Notes: a model not told the origin generated them from the sequence alone. Shown: positions 32,601 to 40,667, counted from the first letter of the stretch. The stretch is 64,000 bases of DNA from Flexithrix dorotheae DSM 6795 (GCF_000379765.1 NZ_KB903476.1:310204-374203); one strand, 5' to 3'. Program-made: numbers and translations.

Positions 32601-33035
32601 TCCGGTAATGATGTTTATAACACCAACATTTATGATTTACAGGGAATGACAAGGTTATTTAACTCTGGAACTGATGTTTTAAACAGGTGGACTGGTCCAG
32701 GTACTTCCAACTCAATTCCAAGGGCTCTTGGTGCTGGTGAAAATGTTTCTGTTTCTTCTCGATTTGTGGAAAAGGGATCTTATTTAAGATTGAGAAATAT
32801 TTCCTTAGGATATACAATTCCTTCTGATAGCTTCCTGAATGGAAGTATTTCAAAACTTAGGGTTTACGTCAGTGGTCAAAACTTGCTTACAATCACAGAT
32901 TATTCTGGTCTTGATCCGGAAATCGGTACACATGTGACAACCGATCCAACACAGAGGAATTACCAACTTGGTATTGATCGTGGAAATTACCCTTTGCCTA
33001 AATCATTTGTTGGAGGTATTCAAGTTTCATTTTAA
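29625..33035 (+). CDS. SusC/RagA-type TonB-dependent receptor with STN domain
   Basis: This 1136-residue outer-membrane receptor begins with a signal peptide (to about residue 37, ending near EGNAQ), then a periplasmic secretin/TonB N-terminal (STN) domain, a carboxypeptidase-like domain (VSGTVNSGDTNEPLPGVSIIVKG), a TonB plug (EEVVVVGYGTQKRAEVTGAISS) and the 22-stranded barrel. The STN domain marks it as a signal-transducing receptor that communicates with the FecR protein encoded upstream. It works with the SusD partner to import a polymeric nutrient, powered by TonB proteins such as those at 7.6-9.5 kb. No glycoside hydrolase, sulfatase or peptidase is encoded in the vicinity, so the substrate cannot be inferred. 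It ends 17 bp before the susD-like gene. Confidence 0.95.
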   Translation: MKLKSIRLIVMLSKYTLYGIFLQCMFLNLLLASEGNAQKSVKDVYVTIKLKNATLKETFAKIESQTDFKFSFDQGNIDRDIRITQDKKTVTVAELLTEVSRVSRLKFKQVNYSINVVKLNDKTDFGGKKAKVTTEVYQTVVSGTVNSGDTNEPLPGVSIIVKGTSTGTTTDIDGKYSLSVPADATLQFSYIGFVTQEVIVGNQTQLNVILEPDLAQLEEVVVVGYGTQKRAEVTGAISSISSEAITEVPITSSEQALQGRAAGVTVISNGNPGSAPTIRIRGLGTVNNNDPLIVIDGIVGGSMQDLNPNDIESMEVLKDASTTAIYGAKGANGVVMITTKKGKSGKAKVSFDAWAGVQTQKKRYDVLNTQQYTQYATEFGQLQDPVAVPIRITDPQYASYLQNNTNWQDEIFQDGVMQNYNVSVSGGGENSTYMVSTGFLDQEGIVKSTDFQRFNFRANSEFKIGKLKIGETLTTSFNQSSPYNDQGGRSMIEHAIKMAPYLPVYNPNNLGGFQGPISQLDNQDAENPVRALEHGTRENSSENIMGTIYAEYEIIDGLKFKTQGGLNYTNGRTENFVPSFDDAMNDVVKGQHFQEKAIITKNTWKNESIIFTNSLTYTKTFNDVHNFTALAVIESQESSYSNIDASSSNYVTDEVNQLNLTEASLVSRTYEYSRYGYLGRLNYNYDGKYILAASFRRDASSRFGPNNRWGSFPSFAAGWRISEESFMQGMSAISNMKLRGSWGIVGNDLLGDYRYSSALTSNYNYHFGDGGSLAQGTTGAGPASPDLKWEETTMINVGLDLGLLADQITFSVEYFKNTSDDLLMDLPLTPSLGFHSPSVPKNVGSVETSGFEISLGYNDFEGEFTWSANLNLSTANNKVLSLGGVEQIAGGNFENQNITRVIEDEAMFHFYGYEMIGIYQDQADIDNNPSHGNAQPGDVKYRDISGPEGVPDGVITADDRTIIGNPFPKLNYGFSGNAEYKGFDLNLFIVGVSGNDVYNTNIYDLQGMTRLFNSGTDVLNRWTGPGTSNSIPRALGAGENVSVSSRFVEKGSYLRLRNISLGYTIPSDSFLNGSISKLRVYVSGQNLLTITDYSGLDPEIGTHVTTDPTQRNYQLGIDRGNYPLPKSFVGGIQVSF

Positions 33036-33052
33036 TTAAAACCTGAAAAATC

Positions 33053-34534
33053 ATGAGATTAAAACAATATATATTAGGATTTTTTATAACCACCTTTTTA
33101 ATGGTTTCCTGTAAACCTGATTTAGACTTGGTGGACCCAAATCAGCTTTCGCCAGATACCTTCTTTAAAAATGAGGTTCAGCTCCAATCTGCCGTAAATG
33201 CAATATACGCTAACTTGCAAACCAGAGGACTTTATGCCCGACATATGTTCTTTATGATGGACAATATGGCCCATGAAAATGCAGGAAATCCTCAACTGGA
33301 AGCAGACAAGGTTCAATACCTAAATTTTTCTTTTCCTGCTGACCACGGTGCAATCTTTCAATATTGGGATAACTGTTATAGAGGAATAAACAAAGCTAAT
33401 TTTGTATTGGATAATGCAGAAACAGCAGATGGAGTGACGGAAGCAACTGCAAAGAAAAATATTGGTGAAGCCAAATTTTTAAGAGCCCTTTATTATTTCT
33501 TTTTGGTTACACGTTTTGGAGATATTCCAAAATATACTACCGTAACACCTGAAGGTCAGGGAAGGTCCCCAAAGGCTGAAATTTACCAATTAATTATTGA
33601 TGATTTAACAGAAGCAGCTTCTTCATTACTGAAAAAGAGTGAAGAACCAGATGCAGGAAGGGCTACTTCTGGAGCTGCAAATGCATTACTTGGCAAAGTT
33701 CATTTATACTTAGGAAACTATAATGAGGCTAAAACAGCCTTCGAAAAAGTAATTGGAAGTGGGGAATACCAGCTTGTTGATAATTTTTATGATAATTTCA
33801 TGGAGGAAACTGAACACAATAGCGAAACTGTGTTTCAAGTGAATTTCACAGGTAATAACGGAGGTGCTGATGCTTGGGGTACCACTGGTACAGGTGTTGC
33901 CGAGGTCACTTTTAGAAGTCAGGAGTATGGTTTAACCTGGTTTAATGTTTATCCTTCCGATAATTTACTTGATCAATTTGAGGATGGGGATCCAAGGTAC
34001 CAGGACAGTTTTTACTCGAATGGAGATATCATTGATCCAAACGGTACAGCAACACCGGCTGAGATTCCACTTGGTAGAAGAGCTGCATGGAAGAAGTATG
34101 AACAATATTATAAACAACCCTCATCTAATACAGAATCGGGTATTAATGTAAATGTCATTCGATATGCTGATGTTTTATTAATGATGGCAGAGGTGGAAAA
34201 TGAACTTGGAAATATTACTGGAGCTGTTGATTACCTGAATCAAATAAGGAATAGAACTTCCACTAGTATGCCAAACTATGGGACTCCTGAAATGAATGGA
34301 ACTTACCCTGTGACTTCAAAAACAGAAGTTTTTAATGCAATTGTCCATGAGAGAATTGTCGAATTATGTGGTGAACAGGTTCGTTTCAATGACCTACTAA
34401 GATGGGACATGGCTAAAGATGTTTTAGCAGGAACCGGGTTTACTGTGGGAAAACATGAATTATTTCCCATTCCTCAACAGGAAATTGATCAAAATGAGGC
34501 ATTGTCAAACGCTGATCAAAACCCAGGATATTAA
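33053..34534 (+). CDS. SusD/RagB-type nutrient-binding lipoprotein
   Basis: The 493-residue protein has a lipoprotein signal peptide ending MVSC (cysteine near residue 20) and the SusD fold: an N-terminal conserved segment (LDLVDPNQLSPDTFFKNEVQLQSAVNAIYANLQ), four TPR-type repeats (AKKNIGEAKFLRALYYFFLVTRFGDIP) and a C-terminal RagB region (RYADVLLMMAEVENELG ... LNQIRNRT, IVHERIVELCGEQVRFNDLLRW, ending in LFPIPQQEIDQNE). It forms the lid over the SusC barrel and binds the substrate at the cell surface. The gene follows susC by 17 bp and is the last gene of the operon, closed by a terminator at 34574. Which polymer is bound cannot be told from the sequence. Confidence 0.95.
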   Translation: MRLKQYILGFFITTFLMVSCKPDLDLVDPNQLSPDTFFKNEVQLQSAVNAIYANLQTRGLYARHMFFMMDNMAHENAGNPQLEADKVQYLNFSFPADHGAIFQYWDNCYRGINKANFVLDNAETADGVTEATAKKNIGEAKFLRALYYFFLVTRFGDIPKYTTVTPEGQGRSPKAEIYQLIIDDLTEAASSLLKKSEEPDAGRATSGAANALLGKVHLYLGNYNEAKTAFEKVIGSGEYQLVDNFYDNFMEETEHNSETVFQVNFTGNNGGADAWGTTGTGVAEVTFRSQEYGLTWFNVYPSDNLLDQFEDGDPRYQDSFYSNGDIIDPNGTATPAEIPLGRRAAWKKYEQYYKQPSSNTESGINVNVIRYADVLLMMAEVENELGNITGAVDYLNQIRNRTSTSMPNYGTPEMNGTYPVTSKTEVFNAIVHERIVELCGEQVRFNDLLRWDMAKDVLAGTGFTVGKHELFPIPQQEIDQNEALSNADQNPGY

Positions 34535-34573
34535 TTAATATAACTAACATAGGATTTAGACTATGGATAAAGT

Positions 34574-34605
34574 AAAAGCCCCACTTGTTAGTGGGGCTTT
34601 TTTTC
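34574..34605. terminator. Terminator after the SusCD operon
   Basis: AAAAGCCCCAC (34574-34584) and GTGGGGCTTTT (34591-34601) form an 11-bp stem with a 6-nt loop and a run of T on the plus strand. It also lies at the end of the convergent recJ gene; on the minus strand the T run is short (four). Confidence 0.9.
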
Positions 34606-36314
34606 TAAAAATCCCTTTTCATTTTAATGTCCTTTAGCATCAGTTGAAGTTTTTTGATGCCTTTATATTCATTTTCCTCAATGGTATAACAAATGAAAAA
34701 TGGTTCATTTGGCCGCAGGTCTGCATAAAAATTTCCTAAACCAAAGCCGATTACGTCAATTTTTTTTGCTCCATCAGGATCTTTCACCAATAGTTTCAAA
34801 TGTTTTTCTTTCAGCACTCTGGCTGCCCCCGGGGGAAAGACTACTTCCGATATAAACATAGGACGCATATTAGCCGGGCCAAACGGGGCCATTTGCTTGA
34901 TGATATTATAAAACTTTTCGTTGATTTGGTCAATCCGTAAAACCAGGTCAATATTTACATTTGGAATAAGCTGATCCTTTTGAATAGAAGCTGCCACAAT
35001 TTCCTCAAACTTTTTGGCAAATGCAGGAATGGCATCAATTTCCATGGTAAGTCCTGCAGCATATTTATGTCCTCCATATTGTAAGAGATGTTCTTCACAA
35101 CTGGTAATGGCTTCATAGATATCAAATCCACTAACCGACCTGGCAGAACCTGTGGCCTTTCCATTGGAATGTGTCAGAATAATGGTTGGGCGGTAATATT
35201 TTTCGATACACCGAGAGGCTACAATACCAATTATTCCCTTGTGCCAGTCATCCTTAAAAAGTACGGTAGTTTTTCCATATGACCTACCTCCTGCCTCAAT
35301 CATTCCTATGGCCTCATTAGTAATACTTTCATCGTATTCCCTTCTGGTTATGTTATTTTTATTTACCTCATATGCCGCTGTTTTGGCCTCCTCATAAGAT
35401 TCCGAAAGCAATAAATGCACAGCTTTATTGGCATGGGCTATTCTTCCTGCAGCATTTATTCTGGGGCCAATGCCAAACACCAGATGACCAATATTAAGGT
35501 CTTGAGGGAGTTCTGCCACATCTATTAAAGCCTGAATACCTGTTCTGGGATTTTCCCTCACTTTATCCAGACCAAATTTGGCCAAAATCCTGTTTTCCCC
35601 TTCAATTGGTACAATATCACAACCTATACTGATGGCTACTAAATCCAGGTAATCCAATAATTCCGTTTCAGGAATTTCTTGTCTACTGCAATAGGCCTGA
35701 AGATACTTGAAAGCAATTCCGCACCCTGAAAGTTCATCGAATGGATACTGGCAATCTTTTCTTTTAGGATCCAGGACAGCAACAGCTTCAGGGAGATTTT
35801 CCCCGGGGTTATGGTGATCACAAATAATAAAATCCAGGCCTGCTTCCTTTCCGAATCTTACTTTTTCTACAGCTTTTATTCCACAGTCAATGGTGATCAC
35901 TAAAGAAAAACCTTCTTTTATGGCATGTGCTATCCCTCTTTGGGAAACACCATAACCTTCCTGATAACGATCGGGAATATAATAGTCCAGATGATCAAAA
36001 TACCGACTCAAAAAACCATAGAATAAGGCTACAGAAGTAGTCCCGTCAACATCATAATCTCCATACACAAGAATTTTCTCCTTATTTTCCAGAGCTTTTA
36101 CCAGTCGGTCAACTGCCACATCCATATCTTTCATCAGAAATGGATCGTGCAAGTCGCTAAGACTTGGTCGAAAAAAATGTTTGGCTTTTTCCAAAGAATC
36201 AATTCCCCTCATGCAAAGGATTTGGGCAATAGGCTCACTTACATTGATGGCAGCCTGCAAAGAGCTTACCTGAGCGCTATCCGGAGTTTCTTTGAATTTC
36301 CACTTTTTGTACAT
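34605..36314 (-). CDS. recJ: Single-stranded-DNA-specific exonuclease RecJ
   Basis: The 569-residue protein has the DHH-family phosphoesterase core: DYDVDGTTSVALFYGFL (metal-binding motif I), FIICDHHNPGENLPEA (DHH motif), and DYLDLVAISIGCDIVPI, then the DHHA1 part (GGHKYAAGLTMEID) and a C-terminal RecJ OB-fold domain. Length is close to that of RecJ. It degrades single-stranded DNA 5' to 3' and works in recombination and mismatch repair; in the cell it is cytoplasmic. It is a single gene between two unrelated neighbours, transcribed leftwards towards the shared terminator at 34574. No promoter of the TTG/TAnnTTTG type was recognised upstream. Confidence 0.95.
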   Translation of the reverse strand: MYKKWKFKETPDSAQVSSLQAAINVSEPIAQILCMRGIDSLEKAKHFFRPSLSDLHDPFLMKDMDVAVDRLVKALENKEKILVYGDYDVDGTTSVALFYGFLSRYFDHLDYYIPDRYQEGYGVSQRGIAHAIKEGFSLVITIDCGIKAVEKVRFGKEAGLDFIICDHHNPGENLPEAVAVLDPKRKDCQYPFDELSGCGIAFKYLQAYCSRQEIPETELLDYLDLVAISIGCDIVPIEGENRILAKFGLDKVRENPRTGIQALIDVAELPQDLNIGHLVFGIGPRINAAGRIAHANKAVHLLLSESYEEAKTAAYEVNKNNITRREYDESITNEAIGMIEAGGRSYGKTTVLFKDDWHKGIIGIVASRCIEKYYRPTIILTHSNGKATGSARSVSGFDIYEAITSCEEHLLQYGGHKYAAGLTMEIDAIPAFAKKFEEIVAASIQKDQLIPNVNIDLVLRIDQINEKFYNIIKQMAPFGPANMRPMFISEVVFPPGAARVLKEKHLKLLVKDPDGAKKIDVIGFGLGNFYADLRPNEPFFICYTIEENEYKGIKKLQLMLKDIKMKRDF

Positions 36315-36490
36315 AATCGCTTTTGTAGTCTTTTTTAGTTTCGGGATTAAAATATTAAATATCTATTCCCGAGTCAAGGGCCTCTATGGACTGAAAATTA
36401 CTTTTTACTGATAACAAATATCTTATAAAAATTATAGGAATGATATTCACAGCAAAAATAAATTCCGGATGCTCAATGAAAGAATTATAG

Positions 36491-36657
36491 GATGAAGTTG
36501 TCTAAAGTAAGGGATTTCCTAGTGAGGATGAATAGATTTTGGTTTAGGCGATTCAATTTTGAGGAGAATAATGGATATTATTTTGCGAAAAATTGAAGAA
36601 GCATAGGGCAAAATCTATCATTCGCAGCTGAAAGTTTCTACTTTAGACAACTTCGAT
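36491..36657. mobile_element. Foldback miniature element (MITE-like) with 3-bp target duplication
   Basis: GAAGTTGTCTAAAGTA (36494-36509) is a perfect 16-bp inverted repeat of TACTTTAGACAACTTC (36639-36654). GAT flanks both ends directly (36491-36493 and 36655-36657), a 3-bp target duplication. Inner arms also pair: ATAGATTTT with AAAATCTAT, TTCAATTTT with AAAATTGAA, and AATAAT with ATTATT, so the element folds over most of its length. No coding frame is seen in its 161 bp. It lies in the 700-bp gap between recJ and the next leftward gene. Confidence 0.75.
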
Positions 36658-36721
36658 AATTTAAAACTGGAAAAAGAACAGATTGAAACTGAGAAATTAT
36701 AAGGGAAAATATAAGAAAATG

Positions 36722-36755
36722 AAAAAGGGAAATCATCCATAAAAATTTCCCTTTT
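36722..36755. repeat. Hairpin downstream of the foldback element
   Basis: AAAAGGGAAAT (36723-36733) and ATTTCCCTTTT (36745-36755) form an 11-bp stem with an 11-nt loop. No long T run follows on the plus strand. No gene ends directly before it, so its role is unclear. Confidence 0.45.
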
Positions 36756-36821
36756 AAAATTCCTTGTGTAACACTAACACTTTGCAGTGATCCTAAAAAA
36801 ATAGTTTAAGGAAGTCTCTGG

Positions 36822-36897
36822 AGGGTTTGCATTTTCGCGACCCTGTGTTCAATTTAGTACTCTGCCAATTTGCAAAATCTTTCTAAAGAGAAGACCC
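36822..36897. repeat. Structured dispersed repeat, copy B
   Basis: From 36822 the sequence AGGGTTTGCATTTTCGCGAC matches the repeat at 22616 with few changes, and GAAGACC occurs 68 bases downstream at both loci, so the copies align without net gap over about 75 bp. The local hairpin GGGTTTGC with GCGACCC is kept. The 11-bp outer stem of copy A is largely lost here. It lies 168 bp after a foldback element, as copy A lies 237 bp after one. Confidence 0.55.
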
Positions 36898-36962
36898 ACA
36901 AAGAAATAGAGAACTTTTGTTAACAATCACAGCAATCCGGTATAACCAGCAAAAAAAGAAGA

Positions 36963-36988
36963 TCCCGCAAAAAATTAAAATTGCGGGA
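36963..36988 (-). terminator. Intrinsic terminator of the STAS-like gene
   Basis: TCCCGCAA (36963-36970) and TTGCGGGA (36981-36988) pair over 8 bp around a 10-nt loop, and on the minus strand a T-rich stretch follows. It is 29 bp after the stop codon of the leftward STAS-like gene. Confidence 0.8.
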
Positions 36989-37016
36989 CCTTTTTATTTC
37001 TATTTTTTTGAGGTGA

Positions 37017-37430
37017 TCAAACAGCTACTTCCTGCATTTCTTCAATCCATTTTTTTGCATCTTCCAGATTATCAAAATATTCCATAAACTTTATTCCTCC
37101 CTCAGTAGCATCTTGTTTTACATTTTTCACATAAAACTTTTTAAAAACATCCGAGTCCATCACCACAGCTATCCTTTTTAAACCACCAGCAATAGCCTTT
37201 GGAATGGCCTCTGATTTCAACCATTTTGATAATTCCGGACTTATGACTCCTTCATTTCTGATATCTGAAATCCAGCTGGTAGCTTTTACTTCCAAAAACT
37301 TGTCAACACCTTTGGTAAACATGTATTTATATGTCTCATGATTGGCATACGTTTTCCATGTTAATAGAACACTGTTGATCTCGGGCAGGTGATGTAAGGA
37401 AGCCCTTTCCTTCTCAATTAAAATTTTCAT
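37017..37430 (-). CDS. Uncharacterised cytoplasmic protein, STAS/SpoIIAA-like
   Basis: The 137-residue protein has no signal or membrane segment. A predicted alternation of strands and helices (LPEINSVLLTWKTYANHETYKYMFTKGVDKFLE, then SWISDIRNEGVISPELSKWL, then KRIAVVMDSDVFKKFYVKN) fits the STAS/SpoIIAA-like family seen in Bacteroidota, which is generally uncharacterised. It is entered as a weak family call. No partner gene with a kinase or phosphatase domain is adjacent, so an anti-anti-sigma role cannot be supported. The gene is single and has a terminator behind it (36963-36988). Confidence 0.55.
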   Translation of the reverse strand: MKILIEKERASLHHLPEINSVLLTWKTYANHETYKYMFTKGVDKFLEVKATSWISDIRNEGVISPELSKWLKSEAIPKAIAGGLKRIAVVMDSDVFKKFYVKNVKQDATEGGIKFMEYFDNLEDAKKWIEEMQEVAV

Positions 37431-37550
37431 TCGTTAATGTTTTACCTAACAATTTTTACTGTATTTAGAAGCAAACGACCTATTGAGGCTGAATATTTAA
37501 TCTGAGAGGAAGCTATAATTGATTTATTTTAAATGGAACTTACATAAAAA

Positions 37551-37581
37551 AACAGAGCCGATGAAATTCACCGGCTTTGTT
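37551..37581 (-). terminator. Terminator of the sigma/anti-sigma operon
   Basis: On the minus strand AACAAAGCCGGTGAA and TTCATCGGCTCTGTT form a long imperfect stem followed by seven T. It is about 50 bp after the stop codon of the leftward membrane protein gene. Confidence 0.8.
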
Positions 37582-37631
37582 CAGGGAAATAGTAATCTAA
37601 CTAAAATTTTAAATATTTTTATCCCGGATAA

Positions 37632-39110
37632 CTAGTTTTTAAAATGATATCTGAATACCATTCCAATGGCATATCCGTCAGGATTACTGGAGAAGTTAGC
37701 TGTTGGTTTTGTAAAGGAATTTAAGGCGAATCTGTAAGTCGCTTCTACAGATAAGCTGTAATTATCGTGAATGGAATAATTTACTTCATTCCCTACAGAA
37801 CCATTGAAATAAACCCTTCTAAACTGGCTATCCACATCACCTGGATTGGTGGCCACCGAATATCCCGAACCACTATTTTCGGAAATTTCATTTCTTAAGA
37901 AAAAATCAGATGCCACACCAGCTTTCACTATCAGGCTGAGTTTTTTTTGTCCAATCACATACCCTGCCTGTACTGGCACGGAAGCAAATTCGAAAGAATT
38001 ATTCAAGGAATGAGTAGCATTTACATCCAACACCGAAGGAGAGGTTAATCCAAAGTTTTCAGTCCTGGTTTGAAATGTAATGGGAATTGCAGCTTCACCC
38101 TGTGTTCCCTGCAATGCTACATTTGTTTGCATGGTGGAATTGTAATTTGCGTAAGCCACACCGCCTTCAATCACCCATTTTCCTGAGAGTTTCATTCCCA
38201 TGTTTATGCCATAACTGAAAGAAGCATCAGGTGAGTTTTGAATGCCCAAATCAGAAGCAGGAATAGCATTGGGGACAGTGTTGATCACACTGGCGGCATT
38301 GGAAAGCATGGTTCCGGACATATTTCCCCCTTCAAAATTGGGATTGAAAAAGCCCGAATTCAGATTGACATTAGCATAAACCTCATTTTGTTTTCTGGAA
38401 GCTTTTGTTTCTTCTTCTTCTAAATTATTATACCACAGAAATGCAGTTTTTTTAGTGACGAGGGGAAAATCATTTGCAGTGATTTTGTCTGTGTCAATCA
38501 GCTGTACCGGAATATTGACAATACTAAATTGTTGTTTATTGGCAAGGACAATTTTCTGTTCCTTGGATAAATTTTCTAATGCAGAATGATTACCACCAAA
38601 AAATACTTCCTCTCCCTGAACCTGGGTTCCACCTATGGCCGATTCATTTTTAGAAATTTGTTGAGAGGGAATTACACTTTCACTTTTCTCCGAATTTGAT
38701 ACGTTTCCACTAAAAGGAGAATGTTCCTCTTTATTTAATTCATTTTCCGGATTGGCAATCTGAGCTGAACTTTCATTAGGGGAATTAAACTCAGCTGCTG
38801 CGTTTTCATCTGGTGATTTTAATTTTTCGTTTTCTGAATTTACTTCCTTATTAATTTGATCAGATAACAAATTATTATTGGCATCCTTGCTGAAATATAA
38901 GATGGAAATAGTCCCTGAAATTAGAAGAGCGACAGCTGCAACTGCTTTATAAATTTTGTAGTAACCTTTATACTTTACAAAAGCCGCCTTATTTAATTCT
39001 CCGTCTATTTTTCCCCAGGTAGCTGGGTTTGGCGTACTTTCTGCCCCATCAAAAGCATCTTTCCAGGCGTTTTCAAAGTCAGTTCTAAACTTGTTGTTTG
39101 AGCCTTTCAT
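37632..39110 (-). CDS. Anti-sigma-like inner-membrane protein with C-terminal outer-membrane-barrel-like domain
   Basis: The 492-residue protein has a short cytoplasmic N-terminus (residues 1-50, TDFENAWKDAFDGAESTPNPATWGKI), one transmembrane segment (about 54-74), a long Ser/Asn/Glu-rich periplasmic stretch (about 75-250), and a C-terminal region (about 285-492) with barrel-like strands (SYGINMGMKLSGKWVIEGGVAYANYN, VQAGYVIGQKKLSLIVKAGV, YSLSVEATYRFALNSF, YAIGMVFRYHFKN). It overlaps the end of the ECF sigma gene by 26 bp, so it is likely its regulator. A bare cytoplasmic part plus TM is the anti-sigma layout, and the C-terminal half resembles outer-membrane barrels of the porin family. Whether that end really inserts in the outer membrane is not known. 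Confidence 0.7.
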   Translation of the reverse strand: MKGSNNKFRTDFENAWKDAFDGAESTPNPATWGKIDGELNKAAFVKYKGYYKIYKAVAAVALLISGTISILYFSKDANNNLLSDQINKEVNSENEKLKSPDENAAAEFNSPNESSAQIANPENELNKEEHSPFSGNVSNSEKSESVIPSQQISKNESAIGGTQVQGEEVFFGGNHSALENLSKEQKIVLANKQQFSIVNIPVQLIDTDKITANDFPLVTKKTAFLWYNNLEEEETKASRKQNEVYANVNLNSGFFNPNFEGGNMSGTMLSNAASVINTVPNAIPASDLGIQNSPDASFSYGINMGMKLSGKWVIEGGVAYANYNSTMQTNVALQGTQGEAAIPITFQTRTENFGLTSPSVLDVNATHSLNNSFEFASVPVQAGYVIGQKKLSLIVKAGVASDFFLRNEISENSGSGYSVATNPGDVDSQFRRVYFNGSVGNEVNYSIHDNYSLSVEATYRFALNSFTKPTANFSSNPDGYAIGMVFRYHFKN

Positions 39111-39645
39111 AATAAATATTTTCAGAAGTCAGTATCATTTCTTTAAGCAAACTTTTCGCCCTTGAATATTGAGATTTGGAAGTTCCAATGTTGATTTTTA
39201 ACATTTCAGCGATCTCTTTGTGCTGAAATCCCTCAATAGCATAAAGGTTGAAAATAACTCTGCACCCATCCGGTAATTTTTGCAGCATTTTTAATAAATC
39301 CTCCAAATGGATATTCGACAGGGTAAAATCCCTATCGGCCAGGTAGTGCAAATCATTTACATCTACCATTGGATATAGGTACAGTTTGCTTCGTTGATAA
39401 TTAAGCGCAGTATTAATCACAATCCTTTTCATCCAATAGAAAAGGCTGGACTCTTTTCGGAAATTCTTAATATTGTTGAATATCTTCACGAACGCTTCCT
39501 GTAAAATATCATCAGCATCCTCCTGCTTCTTGGCATAACGGAGGCAAATCGTGTACATCTTCCCTGAAAAGGTAGCGTACAGGGCTTGTTGTGCTTTTCG
39601 GTCTCCCTTACAACACCCTTTTATGATTTTTTCTTCGCTGATCAT
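39085..39645 (-). CDS. ECF sigma factor
   Basis: The 186-residue protein has region 2 (ALYATFSGKMYTICLRYAKKQEDADDILQEAFVKIFNNIKNF) and region 4 (LPDGCRVIFNLYAIEGFQHKEIAEMLKINIGTSKSQYSRAKSLL), as in ECF sigma factors. Its 3' end overlaps the next gene by 26 bp, so the two are translationally coupled. The downstream gene encodes an anti-sigma-like membrane protein, an arrangement typical of cell-envelope stress systems in Bacteroidota, and differs from the FecI/FecR pair at 27.7 kb because no TonB-dependent receptor follows. The regulon cannot be inferred from the window. Confidence 0.9.
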   Translation of the reverse strand: MISEEKIIKGCCKGDRKAQQALYATFSGKMYTICLRYAKKQEDADDILQEAFVKIFNNIKNFRKESSLFYWMKRIVINTALNYQRSKLYLYPMVDVNDLHYLADRDFTLSNIHLEDLLKMLQKLPDGCRVIFNLYAIEGFQHKEIAEMLKINIGTSKSQYSRAKSLLKEMILTSENIYYERLKQQV

Positions 39646-39916
39646 GATACAGATCCTGGTCGTTTAGGTAATTCAGGTATTAAAAAAAATACCCTTACAA
39701 TTTAAGATAGCCGGCTAATTCCAAAAAGTTAAAAAATTACTTGCACTCCATTATCCTGACACGTGCATTCTGAATTAGGTTGGGATAAAAACAGGTTTTG
39801 GCCCATTATCCCCTGACTTCTTTTATAATGTAGCATTTTATTATCTATCCCCCCAAAAGAGAAAGGAAAAAAATTATTTTTTTCGAAAAAATAATTTGAG
39901 TGTTTTAAAAAATACC

Positions 39917-40576
39917 TCAGGATTCAACTTCTTCTTTTATTTCCTTGGAAAGATGATAATGAATTCCCAATTCTTCAGATTTAGCTGCCTTTATCATTGC
40001 AGAGGCTACCATATTACCCTCAATTCCCTGATATTTCTTGGGAATAAACGGTTGAAAAACAGTATTAAAAGTTTTGGCTAAATCCTCCCCAAATCTTTTT
40101 TCTTTTCTTTCACCCAATAAAAGAGATGGCCTAAAAATATGTACTGCTTTAAATGGTAATTTTTCGATGGCCTGTTCGATCTCTCCTTTTACCCTGTTGT
40201 AATAAAACAGGGAATTGGCATTGGCCCCAAGCGCAGTGACAAGGAAAAATCTTTCAACTCCCTGCTCCAGACAAATTTTTGCAAAATCATGAACATAAGT
40301 AAAGTCCACTTTGTAAAAAGCCTCCTTGGACCCGGCAGCCTTCATGGTGGTTCCCAAACAACAAAAGGCATCCTGGGCCTTAATCAGTCCCTTTGAAACA
40401 TGCAACCTGTCAAAATCCACGGTATTGGTCTGAACTTTATCGTTCAACACATCCAGTGGTCTTCTGGAAAACACCTGAATTTTACTGTAAATATTTTCAT
40501 TTAAAAGATTAATTATTAATGATGAGCCGATTAAACCCGTGGCCCCAATAACTATTGCAGTTCTTTCTTTTTCCAT
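39917..40576 (-). CDS. NAD(P)-binding short-chain dehydrogenase-like protein (TIP30/HTATIP2-like)
   Basis: The 219-residue protein begins with ERTAIVIGATGLIGSSLIINLL, a Rossmann GxxGxxG motif, and continues with FSRRPLDVLNDKVQTNTVDF and DAFCCLGTTMKAAGSKEAFYKVDFTYV. This is the atypical SDR group related to TIP30/HTATIP2, without the classical YxxxK arrangement being obvious (YYNRVKGEIEQ is a candidate). It probably binds NADP(H), but its reaction is unknown. A -7-type box (minus strand TAATTTTG, 40600-40607) lies just upstream without a -33 partner. It is a single gene in the cytoplasm. Confidence 0.8.
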   Translation of the reverse strand: MEKERTAIVIGATGLIGSSLIINLLNENIYSKIQVFSRRPLDVLNDKVQTNTVDFDRLHVSKGLIKAQDAFCCLGTTMKAAGSKEAFYKVDFTYVHDFAKICLEQGVERFFLVTALGANANSLFYYNRVKGEIEQAIEKLPFKAVHIFRPSLLLGERKEKRFGEDLAKTFNTVFQPFIPKKYQGIEGNMVASAMIKAAKSEELGIHYHLSKEIKEEVES

Positions 40577-40667
40577 CTTTTGTTTTGTTTAAAGGTTCAC
40601 AAAATTAGCTTAGATAGCTGGTGCAGGTAGAAAACAGGAAGCGAAAACACTGGTATGCATAAACAAA

